Made by a program: the position numbers and the translations under genes
The notes under the pieces: model-generated
Databases searched by the model: none
What the model was told of the DNA's origin: nothing
The model's input: the letters and a program-made list of their open reading frames with translations, nothing else
Part shown: positions 8,601-18,573 of the stretch, piece by piece
Layout: each line of letters begins with the position of its first letter
How positions within the stretch are numbered: the stretch's first letter is position 1
Assembly: GCA_030372985.1 (NCBI GenBank)
Contig: JAUCQB010000265.1
Location: 1 to 64,000, forward strand
Direction: 5' to 3'
Source of the DNA: Phycisphaerae bacterium
Lineage (GTDB): Bacteria; Planctomycetota; Phycisphaerae; UBA1845; PWPN01
Length of the DNA stretch: 64,000 nucleotides

Positions 8601-8841
8601 GCTCGAGCCGGCGGCCGACCCGAAGAAACGATTCGAGGTGGATGAGGAGACCGCGGCCAAACCGGCCGGCGACCTGACGGAGTCGCTCGGCGGGGCCGTG
8701 GCAGCGGAAGCCGATGAGACAACGAAACCGTCACAGAGGCCGGGCCGCAAGCCCGCCGGACAAGAGGATGTAACCGGCCGCCTGCTGAAGGCCAAGCGGC
8801 GTGCGCGGGACCAGATTGAAGATGAGAAGAAAGAGTCGTGA
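5638..8841 (+). CDS. Giant membrane protein with von Willebrand A and glutamine-amidotransferase-like domains
   Basis: The product has 1,067 residues from the ATG at 5638; a TTG three bases earlier is less likely. Two membrane helices (~10-60) lead into a VWA domain whose metal site DKSHS is intact (~residues 79-83). A GATase1-like fold follows at ~330-410 (ILSNLSADTF, SGGGLIMIGGD). Then comes a second VWA-like region (~425-570) in which the DxSxS site is replaced by MHSCES, though the late TIGIGYGG strand remains. Membrane helices return at ~870-930, and the tail is Lys/Glu/Ala-rich and likely cytoplasmic. Planctomycete relatives occur next to MoxR genes. It probably works as a MoxR-assembled membrane complex. 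Confidence 0.85.
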   Translation: MSLAFNWPLSFEQPAWLWLLLVIPAIAIISRRSLAGLEPHRRILAVVFRSAVIAMLGLALARIQFVRRNEHVAVMFVMDKSHSIPDDRRAAAEQYVRKVINKTTRDDRVGVITFDGKADVDLIPSRGGDDQLGNNIGFGMTVQPDASNISGGVRLALAALPEGFKRRIVLMTDGNQNVGNIEEEIGAASASGVAIDVIPLTYSHDSEILLDRIVVPSQAAKDTRLPIRIIAKSKRPTRARLTLYHNGQAVPLPESEFDIAGGMQPTVMKTSVEIFSGGFHIFDARLTAIDQQADKIMENNRATAFSFVDEQGGVLLLARNDEKADHDLLLAALRREKVDVKLETVEDLSIDLNTLQQYGVVILSNLSADTFNDEQHKALASYVRDSGGGLIMIGGDQSFGAGGWIGKPVEEVSPVHFDIRQKRVIPRGALAIIMHSCESPQGNDYGEKAAIATVETLSSQDYLGVITYNWGVGGANWDVPMSLLSDKAEVIRKMKDLQIGDMPDFGTTMQMAVDGLLQAKSKGASQLHMIIISDGDPQAPSNAIIDQMIKNRITASTIGIGYGGAHCFESTLIDIARRTSGDPRKFFRCTNPRTLPQIFIKEAKVIRRTLLSEEPFTPTVAQYDMQTVQGVADGPMPQLRGLVLTEPKADIIMPLVRKSADGTIDPLLAYRRFEMGKMAVFTSGLWKKWGTGWAQWEKFGRFWSQLIHWCMRQSSGMDFDVTTRLDGNTGKIVVEALKKDASYLNFLQIGGRLVLPNMETQPLYLVQTGPGQYEATFDVVDTGNYLINLKYTDPDKTTGLILSGLSVPYSQEFRELQTNAPLLERIVTRSGGRKLAMDPVNDKVFDPTGLPPAEMRQPVWRWVVTWLLIPLFLLDVAVRRLASTLAMSIYVELAVLVVLIGVLYTAGAGFWGYLGALVLAELVGWTIRRRYIIPTIDFFTWSVTSLARAGQRSAQSLSHLKGVREKVREDLTAKPDTEEARRDTVSIPLEPAADPKKRFEVDEETAAKPAGDLTESLGGAVAAEADETTKPSQRPGRKPAGQEDVTGRLLKAKRRARDQIEDEKKES

Positions 8842-8909
8842 CCTTGGGATCGATGCGACAGGACGGCCGATCCTGAGGATCACCGGCATTCGTGATGGAG
8901 GCAAATGCG

Positions 8910-9929
<1,020 letters not shown>

Positions 9930-10011
9930 CAGGGCCGACGCGTTCGTCGGCCTTTGAGGGTTCTGTGAGAGATGTTGAGATATGGAGGCGACGACGGTTG
10001 GAGGAGATAAG

Positions 10012-10091
10012 GGATTGCAGATTTGAGATCTCAAATCTCGGATTTCAGATCGCCTCTGGCTGACCGCTGAAAGCTGATAGCTGAGAGCTTC
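10012..10091. repeat. Short AT-rich palindromic and tandem words between MoxR and DUF58 genes
   Basis: A 20-bp perfect palindrome built on GATTTGAGATCTCAAATC spans 10019-10038. It is followed by a related CGGATTTCAGATC and, at 10059-10091, by degenerate copies of GCTGA-(C/T)-AGCTGA. The first word type recurs at 36326-36418, 40071-40107 and 40974-41006. The second type recurs at 21318-21342. They look like a dispersed intergenic repeat of this genome. The 164-bp gap is long for a cluster that is otherwise tightly packed. Confidence 0.6.
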
Positions 10092-10093
10092 TT

Positions 10094-10990
10094 ATGGCCC
10101 TTGCGACGAAGAACAACCAGTTGCTCGACGCCGACTTCATGAGCCAGCTTGACCGGCTGGACATCGTGTCGCGCAAGATCTTCGCCGGCAAGATGAAGGG
10201 GGAGCGACGCTCGAAGCGCAAGGGGCAGTCCGTCGAGTTCGCCGATTACCGCAACTACGTCATGGGCGACGACCTGCGTTTTCTCGACTGGAACATCTTC
10301 GCCCGCCTGGAGCGATTGTTTGTCAAGCTCTTCTTTGAGGAGGAGGACCTGCACGTCAACGTGCTGATTGACTGCAGCCGCTCGATGGATTTCGGCGACC
10401 CGGGCAAGGCCCTGTACGCCCGGCGGGTAGCCGCGGCCATCGCCTACATCGGTCTGGTCAACTACAACCGCGTAACGCTGACGGCCTTCTCGGACCGCTA
10501 CGGGCCGGAAATGGCCGGCATCCGGGGGCGGCGGCTGATCCACCAGGTGCTCGGGTTCCTCGGCGACCTCGACGCCGAGGGAACGGGCAACATGACCGGG
10601 GCGTGCAAGCAGTTTGCCATCCGGCACCCGCAGCGCGGCGTCTGCATCGTGCTGAGCGACTTCATGGACAAGACCGGCTACGAGGCGGGCCTGCGGTACC
10701 TGATCGGTCGCAAGTATGACCTCTATGTCATCCAGCTCCTGTCCCCCGAGGAAATCGAGCCCACACTGACCGGCGACCTGAAGCTCCTCGACGTCGAAGA
10801 TGACGACACGGCCGAGATCACCGTCAGCCGGGCCCTGCTGAACCGCTACAAGCAGACCCTGCGGGCATACTGCGGCGGGCTGCGCGACTTCTGCACGAAA
10901 CGCGGAGCGGTGTACATGTTCACCAGTACGGCCGTGCCGTTCGACCAGCTCGTGCTGACCTACCTGCGGCAAAGGGGGTTGCTCAAATGA
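10094..10990 (+). CDS. DUF58 domain protein with VWA-like metal site
   Basis: The product has 298 residues, cytoplasmic by appearance. It has the DUF58 hallmark segment G-E-R-R-S-K-R-K-G-x-S-V-E-F-A-D-Y-R (~36-52), then GDDLRFLDWNIFAR, and a VWA-type metal site DCSRSM at 93-98. DUF58 proteins are almost always encoded beside MoxR ATPases and BatA-like proteins, as here. They are thought to be MoxR substrates or partners, but their exact job is unsettled. The gene ends in ATGA shared with the next start (10987), so the two are translationally coupled. Confidence 0.92.
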   Translation: MALATKNNQLLDADFMSQLDRLDIVSRKIFAGKMKGERRSKRKGQSVEFADYRNYVMGDDLRFLDWNIFARLERLFVKLFFEEEDLHVNVLIDCSRSMDFGDPGKALYARRVAAAIAYIGLVNYNRVTLTAFSDRYGPEMAGIRGRRLIHQVLGFLGDLDAEGTGNMTGACKQFAIRHPQRGVCIVLSDFMDKTGYEAGLRYLIGRKYDLYVIQLLSPEEIEPTLTGDLKLLDVEDDDTAEITVSRALLNRYKQTLRAYCGGLRDFCTKRGAVYMFTSTAVPFDQLVLTYLRQRGLLK

Positions 10991-12966
10991 ACTTCCTCGC
11001 GCCCTGGCATGTTCCGGCTCTGGCCGCCGCCCTCGCCCTGCCGCCGCTGGTTCTGCTCTACTTCCTCAAGCTCAAGCGCCGCCAGATACCGATCGCCTCG
11101 ACGCTGCTCTGGAAAAGGGCGGTTCACGATCTGCAGGTCAACTCGCCGTTCCAGCGGCTGCGCAACAACCTGCTGCTGATCCTGCAACTGCTCATCCTGA
11201 TCGCGGCGATTGGGGCCATCAGCGAGCCGGTGCGGCCCGGCAAGCGGGGGATCGACAAGGCCATGGTGCTGCTGATCGACCAGTCGGCCTCAATGGGCAC
11301 GAGAGAGGCGGACGGCCGCACCCGCCTCCAGATCGCCAAGGACGAAGCCCACAAGATCGTCAACGAACTGGGTTCCTCGCAGCGGGCAATGGTGATCGCC
11401 TTTTGCGACCGGGCCCGGGTCATGTCGGCATTCACCAATGACAAGCCCCAACTCCGTGCGGCGATTGATGCCATCGAACAGACCGACGGTCCGAGCCGGC
11501 TGCGCGAGGCGATGGAGCTCGCGGAAGCCCACTCCACGCCGATCGGCGAGGTGAGAGAGGTTACGTCCTCCCAGTACATTCTGTTGACCGACGGGCGACT
11601 GCCCGATTCCGAGGACGTCCGCGTCGAACGCGGCACGATGGAGATCGCCCGGATCGGCGAGGCAACCGAAAACGTCGGCATCGTCGGCCTGGATGTTCGC
11701 CGCAACTACGATCGCCCAGAGCAAATCAGCGCCCTGATTAACGTCAGGAATTTCGGGGCCAAGCCCGCCAAACGCGACATTTCCCTGCTGGTCGACGGCC
11801 AGATCAGAAACGCACAAGATCTACCGGAACTCGCCCCCTATGAACAGTCGGACAAGATTCACAGCGCACGATTCACGACCGACCCGGCCGACAACAGCCA
11901 GGCGACGGCCGCCTTCGAAATGGTGCTGGACACGGCCGCCACGATCGAGGTGCGTCTCTCGGGCGGCGACTCGCTGGCCATCGACGACCGGGCTTTCGCC
12001 GTGGTGACCCCGCCGCGGTCGGTCAAGGCCCTGCTGGTCAGCCCCGGCAATCGTTTCCTGCGAAACGCCATCGGCGCGGTGCTTGACCGCTTCGATATCT
12101 GGCAGCCCGACGAGTATGAGAAGGCGAGCGACGACAAGCTGATCGAGGACGGACGCTGCGCGTACAACGTCGTGGTGTTCGACGGACATTCCACCAACCG
12201 GCTGCCGCCGGGGAACTACCTGTTCTTCGCGGCCGCCCCGCTGATACCCGAGGTGACCCTCGGCGATGCCGTAACCGCGCCGGTGCTGCTCGACTGGGAC
12301 GACACGCATCCGGTTCTCCGGCACGTCAACGTCGCGACGATGACCCTGTTCTCGTGCCACAAGCTGCAGCTACCCTCCGACGCCCGAACACTCATCGAGG
12401 GTACCGGCGGCCCGGTCATGTCCCTGCTGACCCGCGAGCGCCACCAGTACCTGATCTGCTCTTTCGGTCTATTCGACGAGGACCGCACCCACCTGAATAC
12501 CGACTGGGTTTACCAGGAAGGCCTGGTCGTGTTCATGGCCAACGCTTTGCGGTTTCTTTCGGGCAGCACCACGATCGGACAGCAGCCGTCGGTCGGCCCG
12601 GGGCAGGCGTTCACCGTCAGCGTGAAGCCTGGAACCCGCGAGGTCACGGTTCGTCGACCGGACGGCACCACCGACGAGGCCGTCGCCACCGCCTCTGGAC
12701 TGGCCACCTACGGGCGGACCAACCGCGTGGGCCTCTATCATCTGGAGACGGGCATTCCCGGTGAGGATGCCCGGGCGGTGAATCTCCTTGACGCTTCGGA
12801 AAGCTTCGTCGCCTCAAACCGCGCCCTGCGAGTTGCCTCCGGCGAGACGGTATCCGTGCGAGGCAGCGATTACGTGAACCGCCCGCTTTGGCCCTGGATT
12901 CTCGGAGCCTTGGGTGTAATCCTGCTGCTGGAATGGATCGTCTACAACAAGCGGGTCTTCGTCTGA
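10987..12966 (+). CDS. BatA-like membrane protein with VWA domain
   Basis: The product has 659 residues. The N-terminus (MNFLAPWHVPALAAALALPPLVLLYFLKLKRR) is the conserved BatA-type membrane hairpin, including the L-K-L-K-R-R end. A second helix runs at ~61-79. The VWA domain has an intact metal site DQSASMG (98-103). A long extracytoplasmic beta-rich region follows. A C-terminal helix (WPWILGALGVILLLEWIVY) anchors the end. The start overlaps the DUF58 stop by 4 bp. With MoxR and DUF58 it forms the classic three-gene core. It is the last gene of the plus-strand cluster. Confidence 0.92.
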   Translation: MNFLAPWHVPALAAALALPPLVLLYFLKLKRRQIPIASTLLWKRAVHDLQVNSPFQRLRNNLLLILQLLILIAAIGAISEPVRPGKRGIDKAMVLLIDQSASMGTREADGRTRLQIAKDEAHKIVNELGSSQRAMVIAFCDRARVMSAFTNDKPQLRAAIDAIEQTDGPSRLREAMELAEAHSTPIGEVREVTSSQYILLTDGRLPDSEDVRVERGTMEIARIGEATENVGIVGLDVRRNYDRPEQISALINVRNFGAKPAKRDISLLVDGQIRNAQDLPELAPYEQSDKIHSARFTTDPADNSQATAAFEMVLDTAATIEVRLSGGDSLAIDDRAFAVVTPPRSVKALLVSPGNRFLRNAIGAVLDRFDIWQPDEYEKASDDKLIEDGRCAYNVVVFDGHSTNRLPPGNYLFFAAAPLIPEVTLGDAVTAPVLLDWDDTHPVLRHVNVATMTLFSCHKLQLPSDARTLIEGTGGPVMSLLTRERHQYLICSFGLFDEDRTHLNTDWVYQEGLVVFMANALRFLSGSTTIGQQPSVGPGQAFTVSVKPGTREVTVRRPDGTTDEAVATASGLATYGRTNRVGLYHLETGIPGEDARAVNLLDASESFVASNRALRVASGETVSVRGSDYVNRPLWPWILGALGVILLLEWIVYNKRVFV

Positions 12967-12991
12967 GAACCTGCGCGCGCGGGACACCCTG

Positions 12992-14356
12992 TCACGACGG
13001 TCCGGCCGCGACCACGACGCCACCAGCGACGCGAACCTGAGACTTGCCCGCCTTCTTGGCCTCGTACAGGGCATGATCGGCCATCTCGAGGAGTTCCTCA
13101 GCAGAGGAGGGCAGGTGCGCAATCAGCGAGGCCACCCCCGCGCTCATCGAGGGCTTCGGCTGGACCGACAGGACGCGGGCCTGCTGGGCGAACAGGCGGA
13201 GCGTCCGCTCGGCCACTGCCGCCGCATTCGTCAGGCTGACCGACGGCAAGATGAGCAAGAACTCGTCGCCGCCGTAACGAACGGCGATATCGTGCTCCCG
13301 AAGGCACTGCTGCAACAGCTCGCCGACAAAGACCAGCAGCTCATCCCCCGCCTTATGACCGAGCGTATCGTTCACCTCTTTGAAGTGATCGACGTCAATG
13401 AGGATGACCGACAGATCCTGCCCCGCTCGCTTCTGAGTTTCAACAACCTCCGCGAATCTGTCCATCAGCAACTGCCGGTTGCCCAGATTTGTCAACGGAT
13501 CGGTGGCGATCTTCTTCTCCACCTGGCGCAGCTCCCGGGCCATCCGCTTGGTCTCGGCTGCGATGCGGGTATCCGCCAACCGCTCCAATTGCGAGGCCCG
13601 TACCCTCCACTCGGTCAGTTCGTTTCGCATCTCGGCGATCGCCCTTGCGGCCACGCCGATTTCATCTTCGCGGTGGGCCAGCGTCGCGGGCGCTTCCTCC
13701 TTGCCGCGGGACGGCGGTGCTTTCATCGGGCCGGCGAGGTCGGCCAGCGGCTGCAGGACGCGAGAACGCATCCACAAAAAACCGGCCGCAACACCGATGA
13801 TCGAGATCGCAGTCAGCCCGAGGAAGAATCGGGCGACCTTCGCGGCTGGAAAGCCGTCCCGGCCTGAAAGGCGGGCCGCATAGACCAGAAACCCGAGCCG
13901 TTCGGCGTGGTCGGGCACAAAAACCGGCACTCCCACCAGAGTCAGGGGCGGCACCTTGCGTTTCGGGTCACCGGCAATGCTCCAGGCGGCGGGTTCAAGC
14001 GCCTTGGGATCCCCGCGTCCCAACACCACGAAACGTTCGATCAACGCCTTGTTGCCGCGGGCGGCAAGGGCATGCTCGTGCTGATCGAGAATGGCGAGCA
14101 GGCACGCGCTGGAATGCAGCTTCGTGCTCTCGACAAAGGCCTCAAGCTCCGCGCGACGGCCGATCCGCATGAGCGGGGCGGCCTGCGCGGCGTACGTCTC
14201 GGCCATCGCCACGGCTCGCACCTTCTCCGCTTCCTGCTGATCGACTCCAAGCTGACGGTGCTGCAGGAAGCCGGCTCCCACGAGCACGACCATCACCGCC
14301 AGGCCGACGCCGAACCAAAGGCTTTGTCGTATGGACGAGCTACGCTTTGCCTGCAT
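12992..14356 (-). CDS. Membrane-bound diguanylate cyclase (GGDEF)
   Basis: The product has 454 residues from the ATG at 14356, chosen because it starts MQAKRSS directly before the first membrane helix (SLWFGVGLAVMVVLVGAG). An extracytoplasmic sensor region of ~140 residues, a second helix (FFLGLTAISIIGVAAGFLWM) and a HAMP/coiled-coil linker lead to the GGDEF domain. The catalytic motif is RYGGDEF (~362-366). It is intact and is preceded by the product-inhibition site RxxD (REHD) exactly five residues upstream. It should make cyclic di-GMP and be feedback-inhibited. No EAL domain is present. It converges with the VWA cluster and has no obvious partner. Confidence 0.95.
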   Translation of the reverse strand: MQAKRSSSIRQSLWFGVGLAVMVVLVGAGFLQHRQLGVDQQEAEKVRAVAMAETYAAQAAPLMRIGRRAELEAFVESTKLHSSACLLAILDQHEHALAARGNKALIERFVVLGRGDPKALEPAAWSIAGDPKRKVPPLTLVGVPVFVPDHAERLGFLVYAARLSGRDGFPAAKVARFFLGLTAISIIGVAAGFLWMRSRVLQPLADLAGPMKAPPSRGKEEAPATLAHREDEIGVAARAIAEMRNELTEWRVRASQLERLADTRIAAETKRMARELRQVEKKIATDPLTNLGNRQLLMDRFAEVVETQKRAGQDLSVILIDVDHFKEVNDTLGHKAGDELLVFVGELLQQCLREHDIAVRYGGDEFLLILPSVSLTNAAAVAERTLRLFAQQARVLSVQPKPSMSAGVASLIAHLPSSAEELLEMADHALYEAKKAGKSQVRVAGGVVVAAGPS

Positions 14357-14468
14357 GGAGATGTCCTTGCCCTGCCCCCACCTGGCCGACCCGCATGGAG
14401 GGACGCAGTTGATATCGGCCAATCCATGCCGTCTGTGAAGCAGGCCTTTGCCGTATATCGGACGTGGA

Positions 14469-16535
14469 TCAACTGGGAAGGAAACTGATGGGCTGGCCTT
14501 GTTCGCCGAGGCCGTACACGAGGATTCGGACGATGATCCAAAACACGGAACTGAAGGCCGTTCCGACGATCATACCCATAAAGATGGGGGTCAGCCGCCG
14601 GTACACCGGAACGCCCCCCAGTCGCATGACCAGTGTCTTGCAGAGCCATCCGAGCATGATCGACAGCCAGAAAACGCGCATCGGGTAACTGTGGGCCAGG
14701 AGGAATCCGACCGGATGGAGCGGCCAGCCCAGGAAACGGTATCGCAGGAAACAGAGGGCAAGCACCACGCCGCCGCCGCCGGCCACCTGCCGGAGATGCC
14801 GGTTGAGATCGGCACGAACCCGTTCCGGCGGCTGCTGGAGAAGACTGTCGAAATCGGCGGAGCTGTTGTAGAGAATCTCCGGGGCGAATCGGCCGGCGTA
14901 CTCGTCGGTCTGCAAAGCGCCGAGACGATACACGATGCTCAACTGGGCGAAGCCGGCCAACACCAGTGCCAGGACCAGGGCCCCGATCCACAGCCAGAAG
15001 AGTCGCCTGCGATGAAGGTGTCCGACCCCGTCGGCCATGCGGGCGGAATTAAAGGCCAGGGGAGCCAGGGATTCGCGGGCATCCAGCGTTGGCGCAACGG
15101 TGGTGAAGTGGATCAGCGTGTGCGTCGTCGGAGTCAGATATGATCCGAAGCACGACTCGGCGATCCGGGTCGGCCAGCACCCGTACTGCACGAAGAGCAG
15201 TCCCGACTCGGCCACGGCACGACCGACAACCAGCGCCAGCATGAACACGATCACCGCCACCAGAACGGCCAGACGCAGCGGCAGCCCCGCCAGCCTGAGC
15301 CACACGCAGGCGACCGCGAAACAGACCACAAAGCCGATGGCGGCCCCACGCTCTGACAAATCGACGCCGTCAGAGCCGGTCGCAGGTCTGCGCCAGATGG
15401 ACCGCACGACGCGGGCAAGATGGTGACGGGCGCCATAGAGGATAACGAGCGTGTAAGCGATATACGCGCCGATCTGATGATCGTTGAACTGCTCATGAAC
15501 GGGATACTGATAAGTCTTTCCGAGCATCTCGATCACCGCAAGGATGATCACCGACACCCACAGGCTGAACGACATTTCGGTCGAAAGGAAGAACGCGACC
15601 CCGACCATCATGAAGAACGCATCCTTGGCCTTGACCCAGGGCGGAAGATATCGCCAGGGCGGGGCGTCCAGGGCCGGGTTGAGATCGTATTTGAACACCA
15701 CCTCGGGAAACGCCGGGAAGCATGCGTGCAGGCCGTAGAGCATCTGGAAACAGACTACGATGCCCAGCGACCACCAGAACAGCTTGCTCCTGAACAGGTC
15801 GTTGACGCGGCGTCCGGGCGCCGGCGGTCAGAGCATCTCCAGCGTGATGGCAGCCAGCGGGAATGACAGCTTCTCGGCCTCTTCCCATTGCCGCCGGAAC
15901 AAGGCGACCATGAAGAAACAGCCGACGAAAAACGCCAGCACGAACGGCGACCACAACAGGGCCGTCCTCAGCCACGGCCCCCAGGGCACATCCGCTCCGC
16001 CGGCAAAAAAGCTTCGGATGATTTCGCCGTTCTCCGGATCGGCCGACGGCACCAGCCACGACGGCAGCGACCGCACCAGCGGCTCCCACCGCGGATGAGA
16101 CCGCAGGTAATAGAACGGAGCCACGAGCTGGTGAGCCCAGAATCGGTGGAAGCCGCTCCAGATGACCGCACACGCCGAGAGCAGCATCGTCAGAATCACA
16201 ACCAGCTCGGCCGGCGACAACGGGCGAACAATGGCGAAGACGCGACGCGCGGGCCCGACGTGCGACGGTGAGAAACGCGACGACAGCAGGCTCAGAATCG
16301 GGTTGACGACCAACACCAGCACGACGATGAAGAACACCACCGCGACCGGAAACTGGTTGCCGATCAAGGGGGTGTTCTTGAACGTGTTTTGATTGTACGG
16401 TTCCAGCAGGCTGAGCGCCGCCACGGCGGCAAAGCCGATGAATACCGATCGCCAGGTCGGACCTCGCCGCCGGTCGGGCACAGCGGTATCGATCCGCTCG
16501 ATCCCGCCCACGAACTTGTCGGCGATGTCTCTCAT
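14469..16535 (-). pseudogene. OPT-like polytopic membrane protein gene interrupted by an in-frame TGA
   Basis: Two open frames in the same reading frame make up one protein. The first is 235 residues (16535 to the stop at 15828-15830). The second is 452 residues when read on from just after the stop. The joined length of ~688 residues matches the intact neighbour (648 residues). The residues across the break, SFPLAAITLEML, TGA, then PPAPGRRVNDLFRSKLFWW, read as one continuous sequence of this family. No base is gained or lost, so a single C-to-T change of a CGA Arg codon would explain it. Many membrane helices are present in both parts. It is either a recent pseudogene, a split gene, or an assembly error. 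The internal ATG at 15743 could start a truncated product. Confidence 0.75.
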
Positions 16536-16548
16536 TGCTGCCTGCCTG

Positions 16549-18495
16549 TCAATAAGGCAACTGGAACACCGACTTCGAAACCAGCACGAAGCCCAGGGCC
16601 AGCATGCTGAGCAGCCCCATGCCGCAACCGAATCCGGCCATCAGAACCGGAGCATACTGCCGCCACTGCAGCCCGAACCGCCGCCGGAAGAAGTAATGCC
16701 CGATCAACGCTCCCACGAAATGCGGGATCACGAAATGCGGCAGCATGCCGCCACCCATTCCGCGAATCAGACCGTAGGCAAGCATCACCGGCAGGCCGAA
16801 CCGGGCCATGAACGCATACGCCGCCACCGAAAGGCCCGTGCCTACAAGGACATACGTCGGTTGAAACGCCCGGGCGAACAGCCCGCCGCCTTCGGACGTG
16901 GCCGAATAGGTCAGGCACATGTTGTAAGCCTGAAGCTCCCACATTTTCTGGGTGAACGGGTAGACCGGCGACGGGATCGGCGCCAGACGCCAGATGAACT
17001 GGCTGAACAGCACCCCGGCAACCAGCACAATCGGCAGAATGACCAGTTCGGCCTTCAGGACGCTGCTGATCCGCGTGCCGGTCAGTTCCACCTGCCTGAA
17101 ATAGACGACGTTGCCGCTGTCGTTGGTCAGCGGAATTGGCGCGAACCAGACGTCGATCTTCTGGTAGCCCGAAAGGATGAACGCCGCCTCTCGAACCAGC
17201 GGAATATCGACATACTGCCCGACCACGCCCTCCATCCGCGCCGAGACGTATGACACCATGGGCGTGTAGAGGAAACCGTAGCCCAGCAGAATCCAAAGCG
17301 GAAAATCAGGAATCAGCCAGAAATGGCACAGGCTGATATAGGTCAATGTCGAGCCGACCCAGATCGCTGCGGCGACCCAGAGGTGGATATCGCCGCGCCC
17401 CTCCGGCGGGTGAAACAGGCGACGCCAGTCGGGGCGGGAGGAATCTCCATCCCGACGGCGCATGGACCTGAAGAGATGATAGAAGCCGATCAGGGCGATC
17501 GCGACCGTAACGCCGATCCCGAAACTGAAATAGAAATCCAGCGAGTTGGAGAACTGCGTGCCGATCGTGCCGCTGCCCGGCGACCAGGTGAGCACGCCGG
17601 CCCGGTGCAGGATCGGGTTGGCGACCATCGTCAGCAGCATGCCGAGGAATTCACCCACCACTGCCCACAGCGGTAGAACCATCCCCAGAATGTAGTGCCC
17701 GAGATCAAACGAGATGCCCGTCGGCACGGCCGGCAGAATCGTCTCCGTCCGCGATGTCAGGTCCGTCCAGGGAATCTCCAGCGGCTGGATCGGCTCAAGC
17801 AGTAAGGTGCCGCTGACCGCGGGAATACCCACATAGACAAAACCAAACGCCAAGCCGATGACCGACCCGATCGAAAACACCCGCCAACGCCAGGAGCGTT
17901 GCCCCGTCGAGGTCTCGGCCAGGGCCACGATACCGGCCGCACCTACCGGGGCCATCGGGAACGGCAGCTTCTCGACGTCCGAGGTGATCCGAAAGAGGAT
18001 GTAACCGAGGCCGAACCTTTCGATCCGGGTGAAGAGCTGCTGAAGCAACACGAGCGTGATGGCCGGGGCCCAGCCCCAATGAAAGAACGTCCGCTGCTTG
18101 AGAACCTCTTCGGCCGGGGCAAACCATGTAGGGAATTGGCGGGCCAACCCGGTGGCCTCGGCGGCGTCGGACTGCACCAGGAACTGGTTCCAGAGCAGGC
18201 CGGTGTACGGCAGCGTGATCGCCGCCCCCGCCATGTAGTAAAGGACAAATATCTCCGGGCTCTTCATGGTCGAGAAGGCCCGGCGGGCAATCTCCATGAA
18301 GAGAATCACCGTCACCCACTGGGCGGCCGGCCCAAGCCCCGCCCCGGCAATCAGGCCCATGTACATACTGCCGGGCATCATGACCATGCCGATGAACAGG
18401 GCCGCGAAAACGCTCTTGAGGTTAAAGCCACTCTCCCAAGAATCGGGAGGTGTCATGATGCCTCGAAACTCGGCCAGTTCGCGGTCTTCTCGCAT
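16549..18495 (-). CDS. OPT-like polytopic membrane protein (DUF6785-like)
   Basis: The product has 648 residues from the ATG at 18495 (MREDRELAEFRG), rather than an upstream ATG at 18534. It has about fourteen hydrophobic segments. The features GSMYMGLIAGAGLGPAAQW, PEIFVLYYMAGAAI and FGFVYVGIPAVSGTLLL resemble a family of large membrane proteins frequent in Planctomycetota and distantly like oligopeptide transporters. I recall this family as DUF6785/DUF6784. The substrate is unknown. It ends 13 bp before the interrupted paralogue starts, so the two are co-transcribed and may have formed a pair. Confidence 0.8.
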   Translation of the reverse strand: MREDRELAEFRGIMTPPDSWESGFNLKSVFAALFIGMVMMPGSMYMGLIAGAGLGPAAQWVTVILFMEIARRAFSTMKSPEIFVLYYMAGAAITLPYTGLLWNQFLVQSDAAEATGLARQFPTWFAPAEEVLKQRTFFHWGWAPAITLVLLQQLFTRIERFGLGYILFRITSDVEKLPFPMAPVGAAGIVALAETSTGQRSWRWRVFSIGSVIGLAFGFVYVGIPAVSGTLLLEPIQPLEIPWTDLTSRTETILPAVPTGISFDLGHYILGMVLPLWAVVGEFLGMLLTMVANPILHRAGVLTWSPGSGTIGTQFSNSLDFYFSFGIGVTVAIALIGFYHLFRSMRRRDGDSSRPDWRRLFHPPEGRGDIHLWVAAAIWVGSTLTYISLCHFWLIPDFPLWILLGYGFLYTPMVSYVSARMEGVVGQYVDIPLVREAAFILSGYQKIDVWFAPIPLTNDSGNVVYFRQVELTGTRISSVLKAELVILPIVLVAGVLFSQFIWRLAPIPSPVYPFTQKMWELQAYNMCLTYSATSEGGGLFARAFQPTYVLVGTGLSVAAYAFMARFGLPVMLAYGLIRGMGGGMLPHFVIPHFVGALIGHYFFRRRFGLQWRQYAPVLMAGFGCGMGLLSMLALGFVLVSKSVFQLPY

Positions 18496-18573
18496 GGGCT
18501 GACGAGAGTGTACACCAACGTTGCGTGGCTGCAACGTTGGGAATTCCGAGTGGCGAATGGTGAGTTGAGAAGA

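Noticed and set aside
13073..13867. A 264-codon frame on plus opposite the GGDEF gene
   Set aside because: The minus strand encodes a complete GGDEF domain. The plus frame is a shadow.
15828..15830. TGA as selenocysteine
   Set aside because: The protein is a membrane transporter-like family with no known selenocysteine at this site, and no SECIS-type hairpin follows directly.
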